Positions 44,696-55,559 are shown, counted from the first letter of the stretch. The stretch: DNA of 64,000 bases from Natronincola peptidivorans (GCF_900111615.1 NZ_FOHU01000003.1:62001-126000); one strand, 5' to 3'. Notes: generated by a model not told the origin, from the sequence alone. Made by a program: numbers and translations.

Positions 44696-46237
44696 ATGTT
44701 GAAAAAGAAAAGCTTTATTATTTTGACATCCTTTCTAATGATTTTTACGCTGATGGTCACCGGTTGTGGTGGTGAATCCCAGGATGCCGCCACAGAATCG
44801 CAACCATTGATTGTGGCGCAACGTTCTGATGCAGTGGTACTGGATCCGCATGCAAACAATGATCAAGCTTCATCTAGAGTTATGAGACAAATCTATAGCA
44901 ATTTAATTAATCAGAATGAAAGCATGGAGCTAGAGCCTGGTTTAGCTGAAAGTTGGGAGGCAATTGATGAATTAACCTTTGAATTCAACTTAAGGCAAGG
45001 CGTTAAATTCCATAACGGTGAAGAATTAACAGCCAATGATGTTGCCTTTACATTAAACAGAGCTCTTGGTTCCTCCCATGTCTCACATATTGTAGGAGCC
45101 ATCAACCCAGATGGTATTGTGGTAGTTGATCCTTATACTATTAGAATAGCAACCCATGAACCTTTTGCACCATTGCTGGCTCATTTAGCTCATACAGCTA
45201 CCGGTATCTTAAATGAGAAGGCTGTTACTGAGGCAGGTGAGGATTATAGCCAAAGCCCAGTAGGTACTGGCCCTTACAAGCTTTCCAACTGGCTTGTTGG
45301 AGAAACTGTTGAGTTAGTTATATTTGAAGATTATTATGATGAAGCTAACAAGGCAAAAATTGAAAAAGTAGTTTTCAAAGCTATTGCTGAGGATGGTAAT
45401 AGAGCCATCGAGCTAGAAACTGGGGGTATAGATATCGCTTATGATATCATTGGCACAGATGTAGATAGAGTAGCCAATCATTCCGACTTAGCTATGGTTA
45501 GAGATATGAACCTTTCTACCACCTATGTTGGATTTAATGCTGAAAAGGAACCATTTAATGATGTTAGAGTGCGTCAGGCTATTAATTATGCTGTAGATAT
45601 GGATCTTATTGTAGATGTTGTATACCTAGGTACTGGCGAACCTTCAAGGGGACCTTTAGGTGGAAATGTTTGGGCTTCCAACCAAAATTTAAAACCTTAT
45701 GGTTATGATGTTGAAAAAGCTAAAGAGTTAATGAAGGAAGCAGGGTTAGAAAATGGTTTTAAAACAAAAATTTGGACCAATCAAAACCAGCAACGGATAG
45801 ACATCGCTGAAATCTTACAAAATCAATTAAAAGACATCAATATCGAAGCAGAGGTAAGCATCATGGATTGGGGTGCTTATCTGGATGCTACTGCTGCTGG
45901 AGAGCATGATATGTTTATCCTTGGCTGGGTAACAGTTACGGGTGATCCAGACTACGGCTTATATCCCCTATTCCACTCAAAAACCCATGGGGATGGCGGT
46001 AATAGAACCTTCTATACCAATGAACGTGTAAATGAATTGCTGGATTTAGCAAGGGTAAATGTTGACCCTGCCATTAGGGAGGCTGCCTATATAGAGGTGC
46101 AGGAAATTGTCCGTGATGAGGCTCCTTGGATTTTTACATGGACTGGGGAAGAGCTTACTGGTATCAGAGATAATGTAAAGGGCTTTAAGAACCATCCAGC
46201 AGGACATCATAAGCTTTGGAGTGTATATTTTGAATAA
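44696..46237 (+). CDS. Oligopeptide/dipeptide ABC transporter substrate-binding lipoprotein (copy 2)
   Basis: A 513-residue protein, exactly the same length as the copy-1 binding protein and colinear with it throughout, but clearly diverged, more so than the ATPases and permeases. Lipoprotein signal with Cys24 in VTGC. Retained motifs include LDPHANNDQASSRVMRQIYS, GVKFHNGEELTANDVAFTLNRA and VRVRQAINYAVDMDL. Faster divergence of the binding protein suggests that the two systems take different peptides. ATG at 44696 after AAAGGGGGAAA. Confidence 0.93.
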   Translation: MLKKKSFIILTSFLMIFTLMVTGCGGESQDAATESQPLIVAQRSDAVVLDPHANNDQASSRVMRQIYSNLINQNESMELEPGLAESWEAIDELTFEFNLRQGVKFHNGEELTANDVAFTLNRALGSSHVSHIVGAINPDGIVVVDPYTIRIATHEPFAPLLAHLAHTATGILNEKAVTEAGEDYSQSPVGTGPYKLSNWLVGETVELVIFEDYYDEANKAKIEKVVFKAIAEDGNRAIELETGGIDIAYDIIGTDVDRVANHSDLAMVRDMNLSTTYVGFNAEKEPFNDVRVRQAINYAVDMDLIVDVVYLGTGEPSRGPLGGNVWASNQNLKPYGYDVEKAKELMKEAGLENGFKTKIWTNQNQQRIDIAEILQNQLKDINIEAEVSIMDWGAYLDATAAGEHDMFILGWVTVTGDPDYGLYPLFHSKTHGDGGNRTFYTNERVNELLDLARVNVDPAIREAAYIEVQEIVRDEAPWIFTWTGEELTGIRDNVKGFKNHPAGHHKLWSVYFE

Positions 46238-46279
46238 AGCCTATTGATGCCATTATTAAATAACGGGTGCATATTTATG

Positions 46280-46314
46280 GAATATAGTGTCATATACAAT
46301 GTGACACTATATTT
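46280..46314 (+). terminator. Intra-operon hairpin after binding-protein gene (copy 2)
   Basis: The stem aatatagtgtca / tgacactatatt has a loop differing from copy 1, while the stem sequence is the same. It lies at the same place between binding protein and permease. Confidence 0.8.
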
Positions 46315-46360
46315 CTTAATACTTTTTTTGAAATTGTTTTATTATTAAAGGAGGTTTATC

Positions 46361-47290
46361 ATGCATAAATACATACTTCGTCGACTGCTTATGCTAATAC
46401 CCGTCATGCTTGGTGTATCTTTTATTGTCTTTACGATGATGTATATTACTCCTGGAGACCCTGCTAGAATTATGTTAGGAGAATCGGCACCAACAGAGGA
46501 AGTAGAAAAATTTCGAGAAGAATTAGGTTTAAATGATCCTTTTTTCTTTCAATATGGTCGATTTGTAAAAAATTTAGTCATTCATCAAGATATAGGTCGT
46601 TCTTATACCTCCAAACGTCCAGTTACAATTGAAATCTTAAGTCGTTTTCCTAATACATTGAAATTAGCCACATTGGGTATTGTAGTTGCTGTGGTACTGG
46701 GAATTCCAACAGGTATCATTTCCGCCACAAAACAGTATTCAATCTTTGATAATGCTGCTATGGTTGCTGCTTTATTAGGGGTATCAATGCCAAACTTCTG
46801 GCAAGGCCTCATGTTGATTTTGTTATTTTCTGTTCATTTAGGATGGCTTCCTTCTTCTGGTTTTTCTTCCTACAAAGAAATGATTTTACCAGCTTTAACT
46901 CTAGGCACCAGTTCTGCTGCTATTATCACTCGTATGACCCGCTCCAGTATGCTGGAGGTTATACGTCAGGATTATATTAGAACTGCTAGAGCAAAGGGGC
47001 AGACGGAGTCTGTTGTTATCAATAGACATGCTCTTAAAAATGCACTTATTCCCATTGTGACTGTTATTGGTCTACAGTTTGGATATTTGTTGGGAGGAGC
47101 AGTACTTACTGAATCTATTTTTGGCATTTCTGGTGTTGGAAGATTAATGGTGGAGTCCATTAATGCAAGAAACTTTCCTGTAGTACAGGGGGGAGTTTTA
47201 TTTATAGCTTTGACCTTTAGTATTGTAAATCTTATGGTTGATATATTATATTCCTTCCTTGACCCAAGAATTAAATCCCAGTATAAGTAA
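46361..47290 (+). CDS. Oligopeptide ABC permease, DppB/OppB type (copy 2)
   Basis: This 309-residue permease has the same length as copy 1. The first 37 residues are identical, as is most of the EAA loop (YIRTARAKGQTESVVINRHALKNALIP). Six transmembrane helices. ATG at 46361 behind AAAGGAGGTTT. Confidence 0.95.
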   Translation: MHKYILRRLLMLIPVMLGVSFIVFTMMYITPGDPARIMLGESAPTEEVEKFREELGLNDPFFFQYGRFVKNLVIHQDIGRSYTSKRPVTIEILSRFPNTLKLATLGIVVAVVLGIPTGIISATKQYSIFDNAAMVAALLGVSMPNFWQGLMLILLFSVHLGWLPSSGFSSYKEMILPALTLGTSSAAIITRMTRSSMLEVIRQDYIRTARAKGQTESVVINRHALKNALIPIVTVIGLQFGYLLGGAVLTESIFGISGVGRLMVESINARNFPVVQGGVLFIALTFSIVNLMVDILYSFLDPRIKSQYK

Positions 47291-47322
47291 AGATGCTCCA
47301 AAGAATAGAAGGAGGTAATTTT

Positions 47323-48192
47323 ATGGCTGATGTGAAGATAGTTAAAAAGAAGCGAAGCCAATGGATGGAGGTGTGGAGAAGGCTAAAGCAGAATAAGGCT
47401 GCAATGATTGGTTTATTCATTATTGGTGTTTTAGTGTTTACTGCCATTTTTGCAGATTTTATTGCCCCTGAGGGCTATGATGATCAAGATTTGTATAGAA
47501 GATTTATTCCACCTGGCAGCAAGCATATTTTGGGCACAGATCACTTAGGTAGGGATATTTTAAGTAGGATTATTTATGGATCAAGAATTTCTCTCCAGGT
47601 AGGCTTCATTGCTGTAGGTATTGCAGCTGTCATAGGAGGAACTTTAGGTGCTGTTGCTGGATACTATGGTAAAAGGTTAGATAATATGATCATGCGACTT
47701 ATGGATATTTTACTGGCGATTCCCAGTATCCTATTGGCTATTTCCATCGTAGCTGCTTTAGGAGCTAATTTAGTGAATGTTATGATAGCTGTCGGTATAG
47801 CCTCTATCCCCTCCTATGCCCGTATCGTAAGAGCTTCGGTGTTAACCATTAAGGATCAAGAGTTTATAGAGGCTGCCAGGGCAATCGGTGCCGACGACTT
47901 TAGGATTATCATTAAGCATATTATCCCCAATGCTATGGCGCCAATTATTGTACAGGCAACTCTTGGAGTGGCCAGTGCTATATTATCAGCTGCAGGTTTA
48001 AGCTTCATTGGTTTAGGTATTCAACCACCAAACCCCGAGTGGGGAGCTATGCTATCAGCGGGAAGATATTACATCCGTGATCATTGGCATATTGCAACTT
48101 TCCCTGGTCTAGCCATTATGATAACTATTTTTGGTCTAAATCTCTTTGGAGATGGCCTAAGAGATGCACTAGATCCTAGATTAAAAAACTAA
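47323..48192 (+). CDS. Oligopeptide ABC permease, DppC/OppC type (copy 2)
   Basis: This 289-residue permease starts with ATG at 47323 (AAGGAGGTAATTTT upstream); an earlier in-frame ATG lacks a site. It aligns with copy 1 from the KIVKKKRSQW segment on. It contains HILGTDHLGRDILSRIIYGSRISL and EAA loop FIEAARAIGADDFRIIIKHIIPN. Confidence 0.95.
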   Translation: MADVKIVKKKRSQWMEVWRRLKQNKAAMIGLFIIGVLVFTAIFADFIAPEGYDDQDLYRRFIPPGSKHILGTDHLGRDILSRIIYGSRISLQVGFIAVGIAAVIGGTLGAVAGYYGKRLDNMIMRLMDILLAIPSILLAISIVAALGANLVNVMIAVGIASIPSYARIVRASVLTIKDQEFIEAARAIGADDFRIIIKHIIPNAMAPIIVQATLGVASAILSAAGLSFIGLGIQPPNPEWGAMLSAGRYYIRDHWHIATFPGLAIMITIFGLNLFGDGLRDALDPRLKN

Positions 48193-48205
48193 TGGGGGTG
48201 ATAGG

Positions 48206-49180
48206 ATGACTATAAATCAAAAGTTATTGGAAATAAAAAATTTAACTATCCATTATATTACTGATGAAGGCACTGTGCATGCGGTTGAAAATATGAGCAT
48301 AGAAATCGGTAAAGGTGAAACCTTAGGTCTTGTAGGGGAAACCGGCGCTGGAAAAACGACTACAGCTTTAGGTATTATGCAGTTGGTTCCAAATCCCCCT
48401 GGAAAAATCATAGGGGGCGAGATTATCTATGAAGGTGAAAACCTATTAGGTAAATCTCCTGCTGAGCTTAGAAAAATAAGAGGAAACAATATTTCTATGA
48501 TTTTTCAAGATCCTATGACCTCTCTCAACCCCGTTATGACGGTTGGAGAACAAGTCGCTGAAGTAATCAAGCTTCACCAAAAAGTTAGTGCAGCAGTGGC
48601 TATGATTAAGGCTCAAGACATGTTGGAAACTGTTGGAATTCCAGAAGAAAGACATAAGGAGTATCCCCACCAGTTCAGTGGTGGGATGCGACAAAGGGTT
48701 GTGATTGCCATTGCATTAGCATGTAACCCTAATCTATTAATTGCTGATGAGCCTACTACAGCACTGGATGTAACTATTCAGGCTCAGGTGCTGAACCTAA
48801 TGAAAAGTTTGAAGGAAGAATTTCAAACCTCTATGATTATGATTACCCATGACTTGGGTATTGTAGCAGAGATATGTGATAAGGTTGCTATTATGTATGC
48901 AGGCAACGTTGTAGAATACACTGATAAAGTAGCCCTCTTTACTAATCCTAAACATCCTTATACCATTGGATTATTTAATTCTATACCCAATATTGAAGAT
49001 GATGTAGAAAAACTAAAACCTATTCAGGGCTTAATGCCAGATCCTACTAACCTACCCAGTGGTTGCCCCTTTCATCCTAGATGTCCGAAAGCAATAAATG
49101 TCTGCTCAAAAAAACTACCCAAGCCTATAGAAATTGCTAAAGACCATTTTGTTTCTTGTATTCTATATAGTGATAGATGA
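48206..49180 (+). CDS. Oligopeptide ABC ATPase, DppD/OppD type (copy 2)
   Basis: This 324-residue ATPase has Walker [10 protein letters not shown], signature FSGGMRQRV and Walker B LLIADEP identical to copy 1, and the C-terminal cysteines ([15 protein letters not shown] ... VSCILY). ATG at 48206 after GGGGGTGATAGG. Confidence 0.95.
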   Translation: MTINQKLLEIKNLTIHYITDEGTVHAVENMSIEIGKGETLGLVGETGAGKTTTALGIMQLVPNPPGKIIGGEIIYEGENLLGKSPAELRKIRGNNISMIFQDPMTSLNPVMTVGEQVAEVIKLHQKVSAAVAMIKAQDMLETVGIPEERHKEYPHQFSGGMRQRVVIAIALACNPNLLIADEPTTALDVTIQAQVLNLMKSLKEEFQTSMIMITHDLGIVAEICDKVAIMYAGNVVEYTDKVALFTNPKHPYTIGLFNSIPNIEDDVEKLKPIQGLMPDPTNLPSGCPFHPRCPKAINVCSKKLPKPIEIAKDHFVSCILYSDR

Positions 49181-49200
49181 TGATAGTAAGGAGGTATTAG

Positions 49201-50160
49201 GTGAAAAAGAAATTGATAGAAGTAAAAAATCTAAAGAAATATTTTGAAACGAAAAAAGGATTGCTGCATGCTGTGGATGATGTTAATTTTTATATAAAGG
49301 CAGGAGAAACCTTAGGTTTGGTTGGTGAATCTGGCTGCGGAAAATCAACAACAGGGAGAGTCATCCTGCGACTTTTAGAACCCACCAATGGAGAAATTCT
49401 GTTTGAAGGTCAAAACATCTTGAGATATAATAAGCAGCAAATGCGGGAAATGAGAAAGAAGATGCAAATTGTCTTTCAGGATCCCTTTGCCTCTTTAAAT
49501 CCTAGAATGAGCATTTCTCAAATTATTTCTGAGCCCCTGGAAATCAATAAGGTTTATACAACGAAAGTTGAAATGGATAAAAGAGTTAAAGAGTTAATGG
49601 ATACAGTAGGCTTAGCTGAGAGACTAGTAAATACCTATCCTCATGAGCTAGATGGTGGCAGACGTCAAAGAGTTGGTATTGCCAGAGCATTGGCTTTAAA
49701 CCCTGATTTTATCGTTCAGGATGAGCCAGTATCTGCTTTAGATGTCTCTATACAGGCACAAATATTGAACTTAATGGACCAGCTGCAAAAGGAGTTGAGT
49801 TTAACTTATTTATTCATCTCCCATGATTTAAGTGTTATCAAGCATGTTAGTGATAGAATCGCTGTTATGTACCTAGGCAAAATCGTGGAATTGTCAGATT
49901 ATAAAACCATGTTTAAAGATCCCCTTCATCCTTATACTCAGGCTTTATTGTCTGCTATTCCTGCACCTCAAATAGGTGTACAGAAAGAAAGGATTATTCT
50001 TGAAGGCGATGTCCCAAGTCCAATTAATCCACCAGAGGGTTGTAGATTCTATGGTAGATGTAGACATCGTCAATATATCTGTAAACAACAGACTCCTGAG
50101 TTAAAGGATATGGGTAAAGAAAGATATGTTGCATGTCATTTTGTAGGAAATTTAAAATAA
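49201..50160 (+). CDS. Oligopeptide ABC ATPase, DppF/OppF type (copy 2)
   Basis: This 319-residue ATPase starts with GTG at 49201 behind AAGGAGGTATTAG. By eye about 90 percent of the first 60 residues match copy 1. It shares the unusual [10 protein letters not shown] signature. Last gene of operon 2, closed by the bidirectional terminator at 50181. Confidence 0.93.
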   Translation: MKKKLIEVKNLKKYFETKKGLLHAVDDVNFYIKAGETLGLVGESGCGKSTTGRVILRLLEPTNGEILFEGQNILRYNKQQMREMRKKMQIVFQDPFASLNPRMSISQIISEPLEINKVYTTKVEMDKRVKELMDTVGLAERLVNTYPHELDGGRRQRVGIARALALNPDFIVQDEPVSALDVSIQAQILNLMDQLQKELSLTYLFISHDLSVIKHVSDRIAVMYLGKIVELSDYKTMFKDPLHPYTQALLSAIPAPQIGVQKERIILEGDVPSPINPPEGCRFYGRCRHRQYICKQQTPELKDMGKERYVACHFVGNLK

Positions 50161-50180
50161 TATTTTGGGGGTTAATCAAT

Positions 50181-50216
50181 AAAAGGGAAGACAGTATACC
50201 GTCTTCCCTTTTATTC
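50181..50216. terminator. Bidirectional terminator between opp operon 2 and PFOR
   Basis: A perfect 12-bp stem (aaaagggaagac / gtcttccctttt) with an 8-base loop; T-rich on both strands. Confidence 0.92.
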
Positions 50217-50243
50217 ATTTATTGTCCAAGTGCATGAACTTCT

Positions 50244-53200
50244 TTATTGTGCTAACTTCTTATAGTTTTCGTATCTTTCCTTTGCATCTTCCTCTGATTT
50301 TGCAAACAGAGCTTCTGCTACCTCTGGGAAAGTCTTTAATAAGGAAGCATAACGTACTTCACTCATTAGGAAGTCTCTGAAAGGAGTCTTTGGTTCTTTA
50401 GAATCTAATACAAATGGATTCTTTCCTTCTTTCTTTAACTCTGGGTTGTATCTATATAGATGCCAGTATCCAGCCTCTACTGCCTTCTTGGATTGTTCTT
50501 GAGTTTTACCCATGCCAGCGCCAATTCCATGAGCGATACATGGTGAATAAGCGATTACTATGGAAGGTCCCTTATAAGCTTCAGCTTCCTTCATGGCCTT
50601 CATTAATTGGTTCTTATCAGCACCCATAGCTACCTGTGCTACATATACGTAACCATAACTGATGGCCATCATACCTAAGTCCTTCTTCTTGGTTCTCTTA
50701 CCAGCCGCTGCAAATTTAGCGATAGCCGCTGTTGGAGATGCCTTAGAAGATTGACCACCTGTATTGGAGTATACCTCTGTATCCATTACAAGAATGTTTA
50801 CATCTTCACCAGATGCGATTACATGGTCTAATCCACCATATCCGATATCATAAGCCCAACCGTCTCCACCAAAGATCCATTGAGATTGCTTGATTAGATA
50901 ATCTTTCTTTTCAATGATTTCAGCGATTACAGCATTGTCTTTTTCAGCTTCGATTAATGGAAGGATTTTGTAGGTTGCAGCTTTAGAAGCTTTACCTTCA
51001 TCTTTTCCATCAAGCCATTCTTGGAAGGCTGCTTTTAATTCAGCATTAATATCTAATGTTAAAGCTTCCTTCATTAAATCAGCAATTTTTTCTCTGATTT
51101 GTGTTGAAGCCAACATCATACCATAACCATACTCAGCATTGTCTTCAAATAAGGAGTTTGCCCAAGCTGGCCCTTTACCTTCTTGATTCTTACAATATGG
51201 TACAGATGGTGCACTTCCTCCGTAGATAGAAGAACATCCAGTAGCGTTGGCTACCATCATTCTATCGCCATATAATTGAGTAATTAGCTTAACATATGGT
51301 GTTTCACCACAACCAGCACAAGCTCCTGAGAACTCAAATAGTGGTTGAGCAAATTGGCTGCCTTTTAAGGTTTCGATATTTGTTAAAGTAGATTTATCTG
51401 CAATGGTAATGGAGTAATCCCAATTTCCTTTTTGTTCAACAATTTGTGGCTCAACAGGCTTCATTTCTAACGCCTTATTTTTAGAAGGACAGATATCAGC
51501 ACAGTTTCCACAACCAGTACAATCTAATGGCGCTACCTGTAGACGATACTGTAATCCCTCGAATTCTTTGCCCATGGCCTTCAATGTTGCATATCCTTCT
51601 GGTGCATTTTTTACTTCCTCTTCATTTAATAAGAAAGGTCTAATTGCAGCGTGAGGACATACAAAAGAACATTGATTACATTGGATACAATTTTCTGGAA
51701 TCCACTCAGGAACAGTTACAGCAATGCCACGTTTTTCGTAGGCGCTTGTTCCTAATGGGAAGGTTCCATCTTCTGCACCTGCAAAAGCACTTACAGGTAA
51801 GCTATCTCCCTCTTGCGCGTTCATAGGTCTTAATATATTTTTAATGAAGTCTGGCTCTTCTACTGCAGCTGCTACTTCTTCAGCCACACCCTTCCAGCTT
51901 TCAGGTACATCTATTTTCACAAGGGCTTCTACACCACGATCAACTGCCTGTTGGTTCATGGCAACAATCTTTTCACCTTTGCTTCCATAGGCTTTAACAA
52001 TAGCTTCTTTTAGATGCTTTAATGCTACATCTACAGGAATAACTTCTGCCAGCTTAAAGAAGGCAGCTTGCATAACCATGTTAATTCTTCCACCTAAGCC
52101 GATTTCTCTAGCGATTTCTGTACCATTAAGGGTATAGAATTTAATATTATTTTCAGCAATATATTTTTTCATAGCTGCTGGCAGCTTTTCTTCTAATTCT
52201 TCTGGTGACCACATGCAATTTAGTAGGAAGGTACCACCTTTTTTCAAGCCCTTTAATAAATCGTATTGATTTACATAGGCTTGATTATGACAAGCAATAA
52301 AATCTGCTTCATCAATTAGGTAGGTAGACTTAATAGGCTGCTTACCAAAACGTAAGTGGGATATAGTAACACCACCGGATTTCTTAGAGTCATAGGAGAA
52401 ATATGCCTGTGCATACATATCTGTATCGTCTCCAATGATTTTGATAGCTTCTTTGTTTGCCCCTACTGTACCGTCGGAACCTAATCCCCAGAATTTACAT
52501 CTAATGGTTCCTTCTGGAGCTGTTGAAACCTTTTCTTTAATTTCTAGAGATGTATTGGTTACATCATCTACAATACCTACTGTGAAAAGATTTTTAGGTT
52601 CTGCTGCCTTAAGGTTCTCATATACAGCGATGATTTGAGAAGGTACTGTATCCTTTGAACCAAGACCATATCTTCCACCAATAATCATTGGTGCATCTTC
52701 CTTGGTGAAGAACATCGTTCTGATATCTTGATACAATGGCTCTCCAAGAGCACCTGGCTCTTTTGTTCTATCTAGAACAGCAATTCTTTTTACTGTTTTT
52801 GGTAATACATCAAAGAAATATTTTTCTGAGAAAGGCCTATATAGGTGTACTTTAATTACCCCTACCTTTTCTCCCTGTGCTAATAAGTAATCGATTGTTT
52901 CTTCAATTGTATCTGTTACAGAACCCATAGCTATGATAATATGCTCTGCATCTGGTGCTCCATAATAATTGAATGGCTTATATTCTCTGCCTGTCAGCTT
53001 AGTGATCTCCTTCATATAATCTGCTACGATGTCAGGAATTGCATCATAATACTTGTTGGCAGCTTCTTTAGCTTGGAAGAAAACATCAGGGTTTTGAGCT
53101 GTTCCTCTAAGTACAGGATGCTCAGGACTTAAAGCTCTATCTCTAAAGGCTTTGATTTCATTCTGATCTACTAGATTAGCAAATTCGTCAAATTCAATAA

Positions 53201-53753
53201 CTTCAATTTTTTGCATTTCATGTGATGTTCTAAATCCATCAAAGAAATGTACAAATGGCATTCTGCCTTTAATAGCAGCTAAGTGAGCTACACCACCTAA
53301 GTCCATAACCTCTTGTACACTGCCAGTAGCCAGCATAGCACATCCAGTTTGTCTTGTGGCCATAACATCTGAGTGATCTCCAAAGATGGATAGGGCATGA
53401 CCTGCCACTGCTCTAGCACTTACATGAAACACTCCTGGCAATAATTCTCCAGCAATTTTATACATATTAGGAATCATTAAAAGTAAACCTTGAGAAGCAG
53501 TAAATGTAGTTGTTAATGCTCCTGCAGCTAAAGAACCATGTACGGCTCCTGCAGCACCTGCCTCTGACTGCATTTCTACAACCTTTACAGTTTGTCCAAA
53601 GATGTTTTTAAGACCGTCTGCACTCCACTCATCAACATTTTCAGCCATGTTAGAGGAAGGGGTGATGGGATAGATTGCTGCTACATCTGTAAAAGCATAG
53701 GAAACATATGCAGCTGCAGCATTTCCATCCATTGTTTTCATTTTTCTAGTCAT
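50244..53753 (-). CDS. nifJ: Pyruvate:ferredoxin (flavodoxin) oxidoreductase
   Basis: A single-chain homodimeric enzyme of 1169 residues that converts pyruvate and CoA to acetyl-CoA, CO2 and reduced ferredoxin. Domains in order: pyrimidine-binding (ITPSSNMAENVDEW near the N-terminus), transketolase-C-like, gamma domain, EKR linker, a two-cluster ferredoxin domain (CIQCNQCSFVCP and CTGCGNCADICP), and the TPP-binding domain (CAGCGETPYVK, GDGWAYDIGYGGLDHV, YSNTGGQSSK). All cluster cysteines are present. It is the central catabolic enzyme linking to the ferredoxin pool used by AOR. Starts with ATG 53753 behind AAAGGAGGCTAT. Monocistronic. Confidence 0.97.
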   Translation of the reverse strand: MTRKMKTMDGNAAAAYVSYAFTDVAAIYPITPSSNMAENVDEWSADGLKNIFGQTVKVVEMQSEAGAAGAVHGSLAAGALTTTFTASQGLLLMIPNMYKIAGELLPGVFHVSARAVAGHALSIFGDHSDVMATRQTGCAMLATGSVQEVMDLGGVAHLAAIKGRMPFVHFFDGFRTSHEMQKIEVIEFDEFANLVDQNEIKAFRDRALSPEHPVLRGTAQNPDVFFQAKEAANKYYDAIPDIVADYMKEITKLTGREYKPFNYYGAPDAEHIIIAMGSVTDTIEETIDYLLAQGEKVGVIKVHLYRPFSEKYFFDVLPKTVKRIAVLDRTKEPGALGEPLYQDIRTMFFTKEDAPMIIGGRYGLGSKDTVPSQIIAVYENLKAAEPKNLFTVGIVDDVTNTSLEIKEKVSTAPEGTIRCKFWGLGSDGTVGANKEAIKIIGDDTDMYAQAYFSYDSKKSGGVTISHLRFGKQPIKSTYLIDEADFIACHNQAYVNQYDLLKGLKKGGTFLLNCMWSPEELEEKLPAAMKKYIAENNIKFYTLNGTEIAREIGLGGRINMVMQAAFFKLAEVIPVDVALKHLKEAIVKAYGSKGEKIVAMNQQAVDRGVEALVKIDVPESWKGVAEEVAAAVEEPDFIKNILRPMNAQEGDSLPVSAFAGAEDGTFPLGTSAYEKRGIAVTVPEWIPENCIQCNQCSFVCPHAAIRPFLLNEEEVKNAPEGYATLKAMGKEFEGLQYRLQVAPLDCTGCGNCADICPSKNKALEMKPVEPQIVEQKGNWDYSITIADKSTLTNIETLKGSQFAQPLFEFSGACAGCGETPYVKLITQLYGDRMMVANATGCSSIYGGSAPSVPYCKNQEGKGPAWANSLFEDNAEYGYGMMLASTQIREKIADLMKEALTLDINAELKAAFQEWLDGKDEGKASKAATYKILPLIEAEKDNAVIAEIIEKKDYLIKQSQWIFGGDGWAYDIGYGGLDHVIASGEDVNILVMDTEVYSNTGGQSSKASPTAAIAKFAAAGKRTKKKDLGMMAISYGYVYVAQVAMGADKNQLMKAMKEAEAYKGPSIVIAYSPCIAHGIGAGMGKTQEQSKKAVEAGYWHLYRYNPELKKEGKNPFVLDSKEPKTPFRDFLMSEVRYASLLKTFPEVAEALFAKSEEDAKERYENYKKLAQ

Positions 53754-54385
53754 GATGATAGCCTCCTTTTTATATTGAATTTCATAGAAACTATATAATA
53801 ATTATACATGTTTAGGATAATGTATCCTGTATACAAGTATATTATATATAAAAATTTTAAAAATTTATAGTAAAATTTTTTTTAAGTGTTACATTTTTTT
53901 CGTTAAAACTTTTGGCCATTTTCTCACTTTGACAGGATTAGGGTTAAGACCCTGAAAAAGGATTTTATGCTAATTGCCCACAATTCTTCATAGCAATACA
54001 GCTCTTAAAAGTTTTCCCTTTTAAAAGCTTCTTAAATTTCCATCTTGAGCGAATGAAAACCTTTTCCCCCTTCCATCCGCTTCTATTTTGAAATTCCCTA
54101 CAAGTAGCCTATTCTACCCTATATGTACCGTTGAAATAAATTTATCCTGATGGATATCAAGTTACTACATTTTTACCTTACCTTAACTATATCATTAGTA
54201 ACTAAGGAAGTCTATATTTTAGATGGAATTTTTCATTCCCTTTATATTGTAATTACTTAAACGTTATATCCTCTGTAAAACCCATATGTTTATAAAATTC
54301 TACCGTAAATATATGGGTTCAAAGATAATAAAAAGCCCCTTCCTTTCCTATGAAAAGACTGGGCTTAAACTATATATTCTTTCTA
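53754..54385. other. 632-base intergenic region upstream of PFOR
   Basis: AT-rich, with no convincing ORF. Contains a 15-bp palindrome AGGATA-ATG-TATCCT (53814-53828), 60 bases upstream of the PFOR start and a candidate operator. A hairpin-forming run (ctcttaaaag/cttttaaaag) lies near 54002-54030. A longer repeat aacccatat/atatgggtt (about 54280-54320) lies before the threonine dehydrogenase terminator. No Rex-box consensus was seen. The PFOR promoter was not assigned with confidence. Confidence 0.4.
54331..54368 (-). terminator. Terminator of threonine dehydrogenase gene
   Basis: On the minus strand aagccc pairs with gggctt and is followed by a T-run, 20 bases after the stop codon. The stem is short. 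Confidence 0.55.
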
Positions 54386-55345
54386 CTATTTATATTGTAT
54401 ATTTAACTTTAGGCTTAACTTGTCCAGCATATCTTTTGTCATAGCAGCTAAATCATATTTGGGATTCCATCCCCATTGCTTTCTTGCTTCGGTGTCATCT
54501 AGAGAGTTAGGCCATGAATCAGCAATTTTTTGGATGTTGGTGTTTACATCATAATCCATTTCAAATGCAGGTATATGCTTTTTAATTTCTGCTGATATTT
54601 CTTCTGGATCAAAACTCATGGCAGTAATGTTAAAGGCATTTCTGTCCACTAGCTTAGATGGATCTGCCTCCATTAGTTGCACAATTGCATCTAATGCATC
54701 TGGCATATACATCATATCCATATAGGTCCCCTTTTCTAGGAAGCAGGTGTATTTTTTATTTTTAAGTGCTTCATAGTATATATGTACTGCGTAGTCTGTG
54801 GTTCCTCCCCCTGGTAAGGCTACATTGGAGATTAATCCTGGAAAACGCATTCCCCTTGTATCAACATTATATTTTTGGAAATAATAGTCACAGAGAAGCT
54901 CTCCCGCCACTTTTGTTACTCCATACATGGTGGTTGGTCTCATCAATGTATTTTGAGGTGTGTTATCTTTGGGTGTTGAAGGACCAAAAACAGCAATAGA
55001 GCTGGGAGTACATACAGCACATTGACTTTCTCTAGCTACTTCTAGAACATTATAAAGTCCATTCATATTTACGTCCCAGGCTGCTGCTGGATTGTTTTCT
55101 CCAGTAGCGGATAAAATTGCCGCTAAATGAATAATGGTGTCTATTTTGTGCTTCTTTACAGCATCCGCAACCTGCTGGGCTTTTGTAACATCTACAATTT
55201 CAAAAATGCCTGTTTCAGCAACATCGTTTTTCCCTTTACTTCTACTGCTGGCAATTACATTGTCTTCACCATAGGTTTTTCTCATACTCATTACTATTTC
55301 AGAACCTATTTGTCCCAATGCACCTGTTACTAATATTTTTTTCAA
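54386..55345 (-). CDS. tdh: L-threonine 3-dehydrogenase, short-chain (epimerase-like) type
   Basis: This 319-residue NAD-dependent enzyme of the extended SDR family oxidises threonine to 2-amino-3-ketobutyrate. The Rossmann motif is GALGQIGSE at the N-terminus; the catalytic YGVTK (Tyr and Lys) is near residue 140; the segment RFPGLISNVALPGGGTTDYAV is typical of this TDH class. The start is taken as TTG 55345, eight bases after GGAGG; upstream ATG codons encode an implausible leader. No 2-amino-3-ketobutyrate CoA-ligase (kbl) gene is next to it here. It offers a route for threonine catabolism opposing the thr operon at 17-20 kb. Confidence 0.88.
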   Translation of the reverse strand: MKKILVTGALGQIGSEIVMSMRKTYGEDNVIASSRSKGKNDVAETGIFEIVDVTKAQQVADAVKKHKIDTIIHLAAILSATGENNPAAAWDVNMNGLYNVLEVARESQCAVCTPSSIAVFGPSTPKDNTPQNTLMRPTTMYGVTKVAGELLCDYYFQKYNVDTRGMRFPGLISNVALPGGGTTDYAVHIYYEALKNKKYTCFLEKGTYMDMMYMPDALDAIVQLMEADPSKLVDRNAFNITAMSFDPEEISAEIKKHIPAFEMDYDVNTNIQKIADSWPNSLDDTEARKQWGWNPKYDLAAMTKDMLDKLSLKLNIQYK

Positions 55346-55559
55346 TGTTTCCGCCTCCTTCATAATAAGTATCAACAAAAATAAACAATTTGCATACTCT
55401 TATTATTGTAAAAAAACTCTTTTTTAACACATACTTTTTCTGCTGTATATTGTTAATTTTTAAATAAGAGGTATAGATTATGTTTCCACATTAATTGGAC
55501 ATATTCCTCTTTTTTTGGTAAGATGGTTTAGAATAAAATAAAAAAGGAGCGTTTATTTA

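Noticed and set aside
44554-44775. 73-codon frame between the two opp operons
   Set aside because: No start signal; it overlaps the well-supported start of the second binding-protein gene in another frame.
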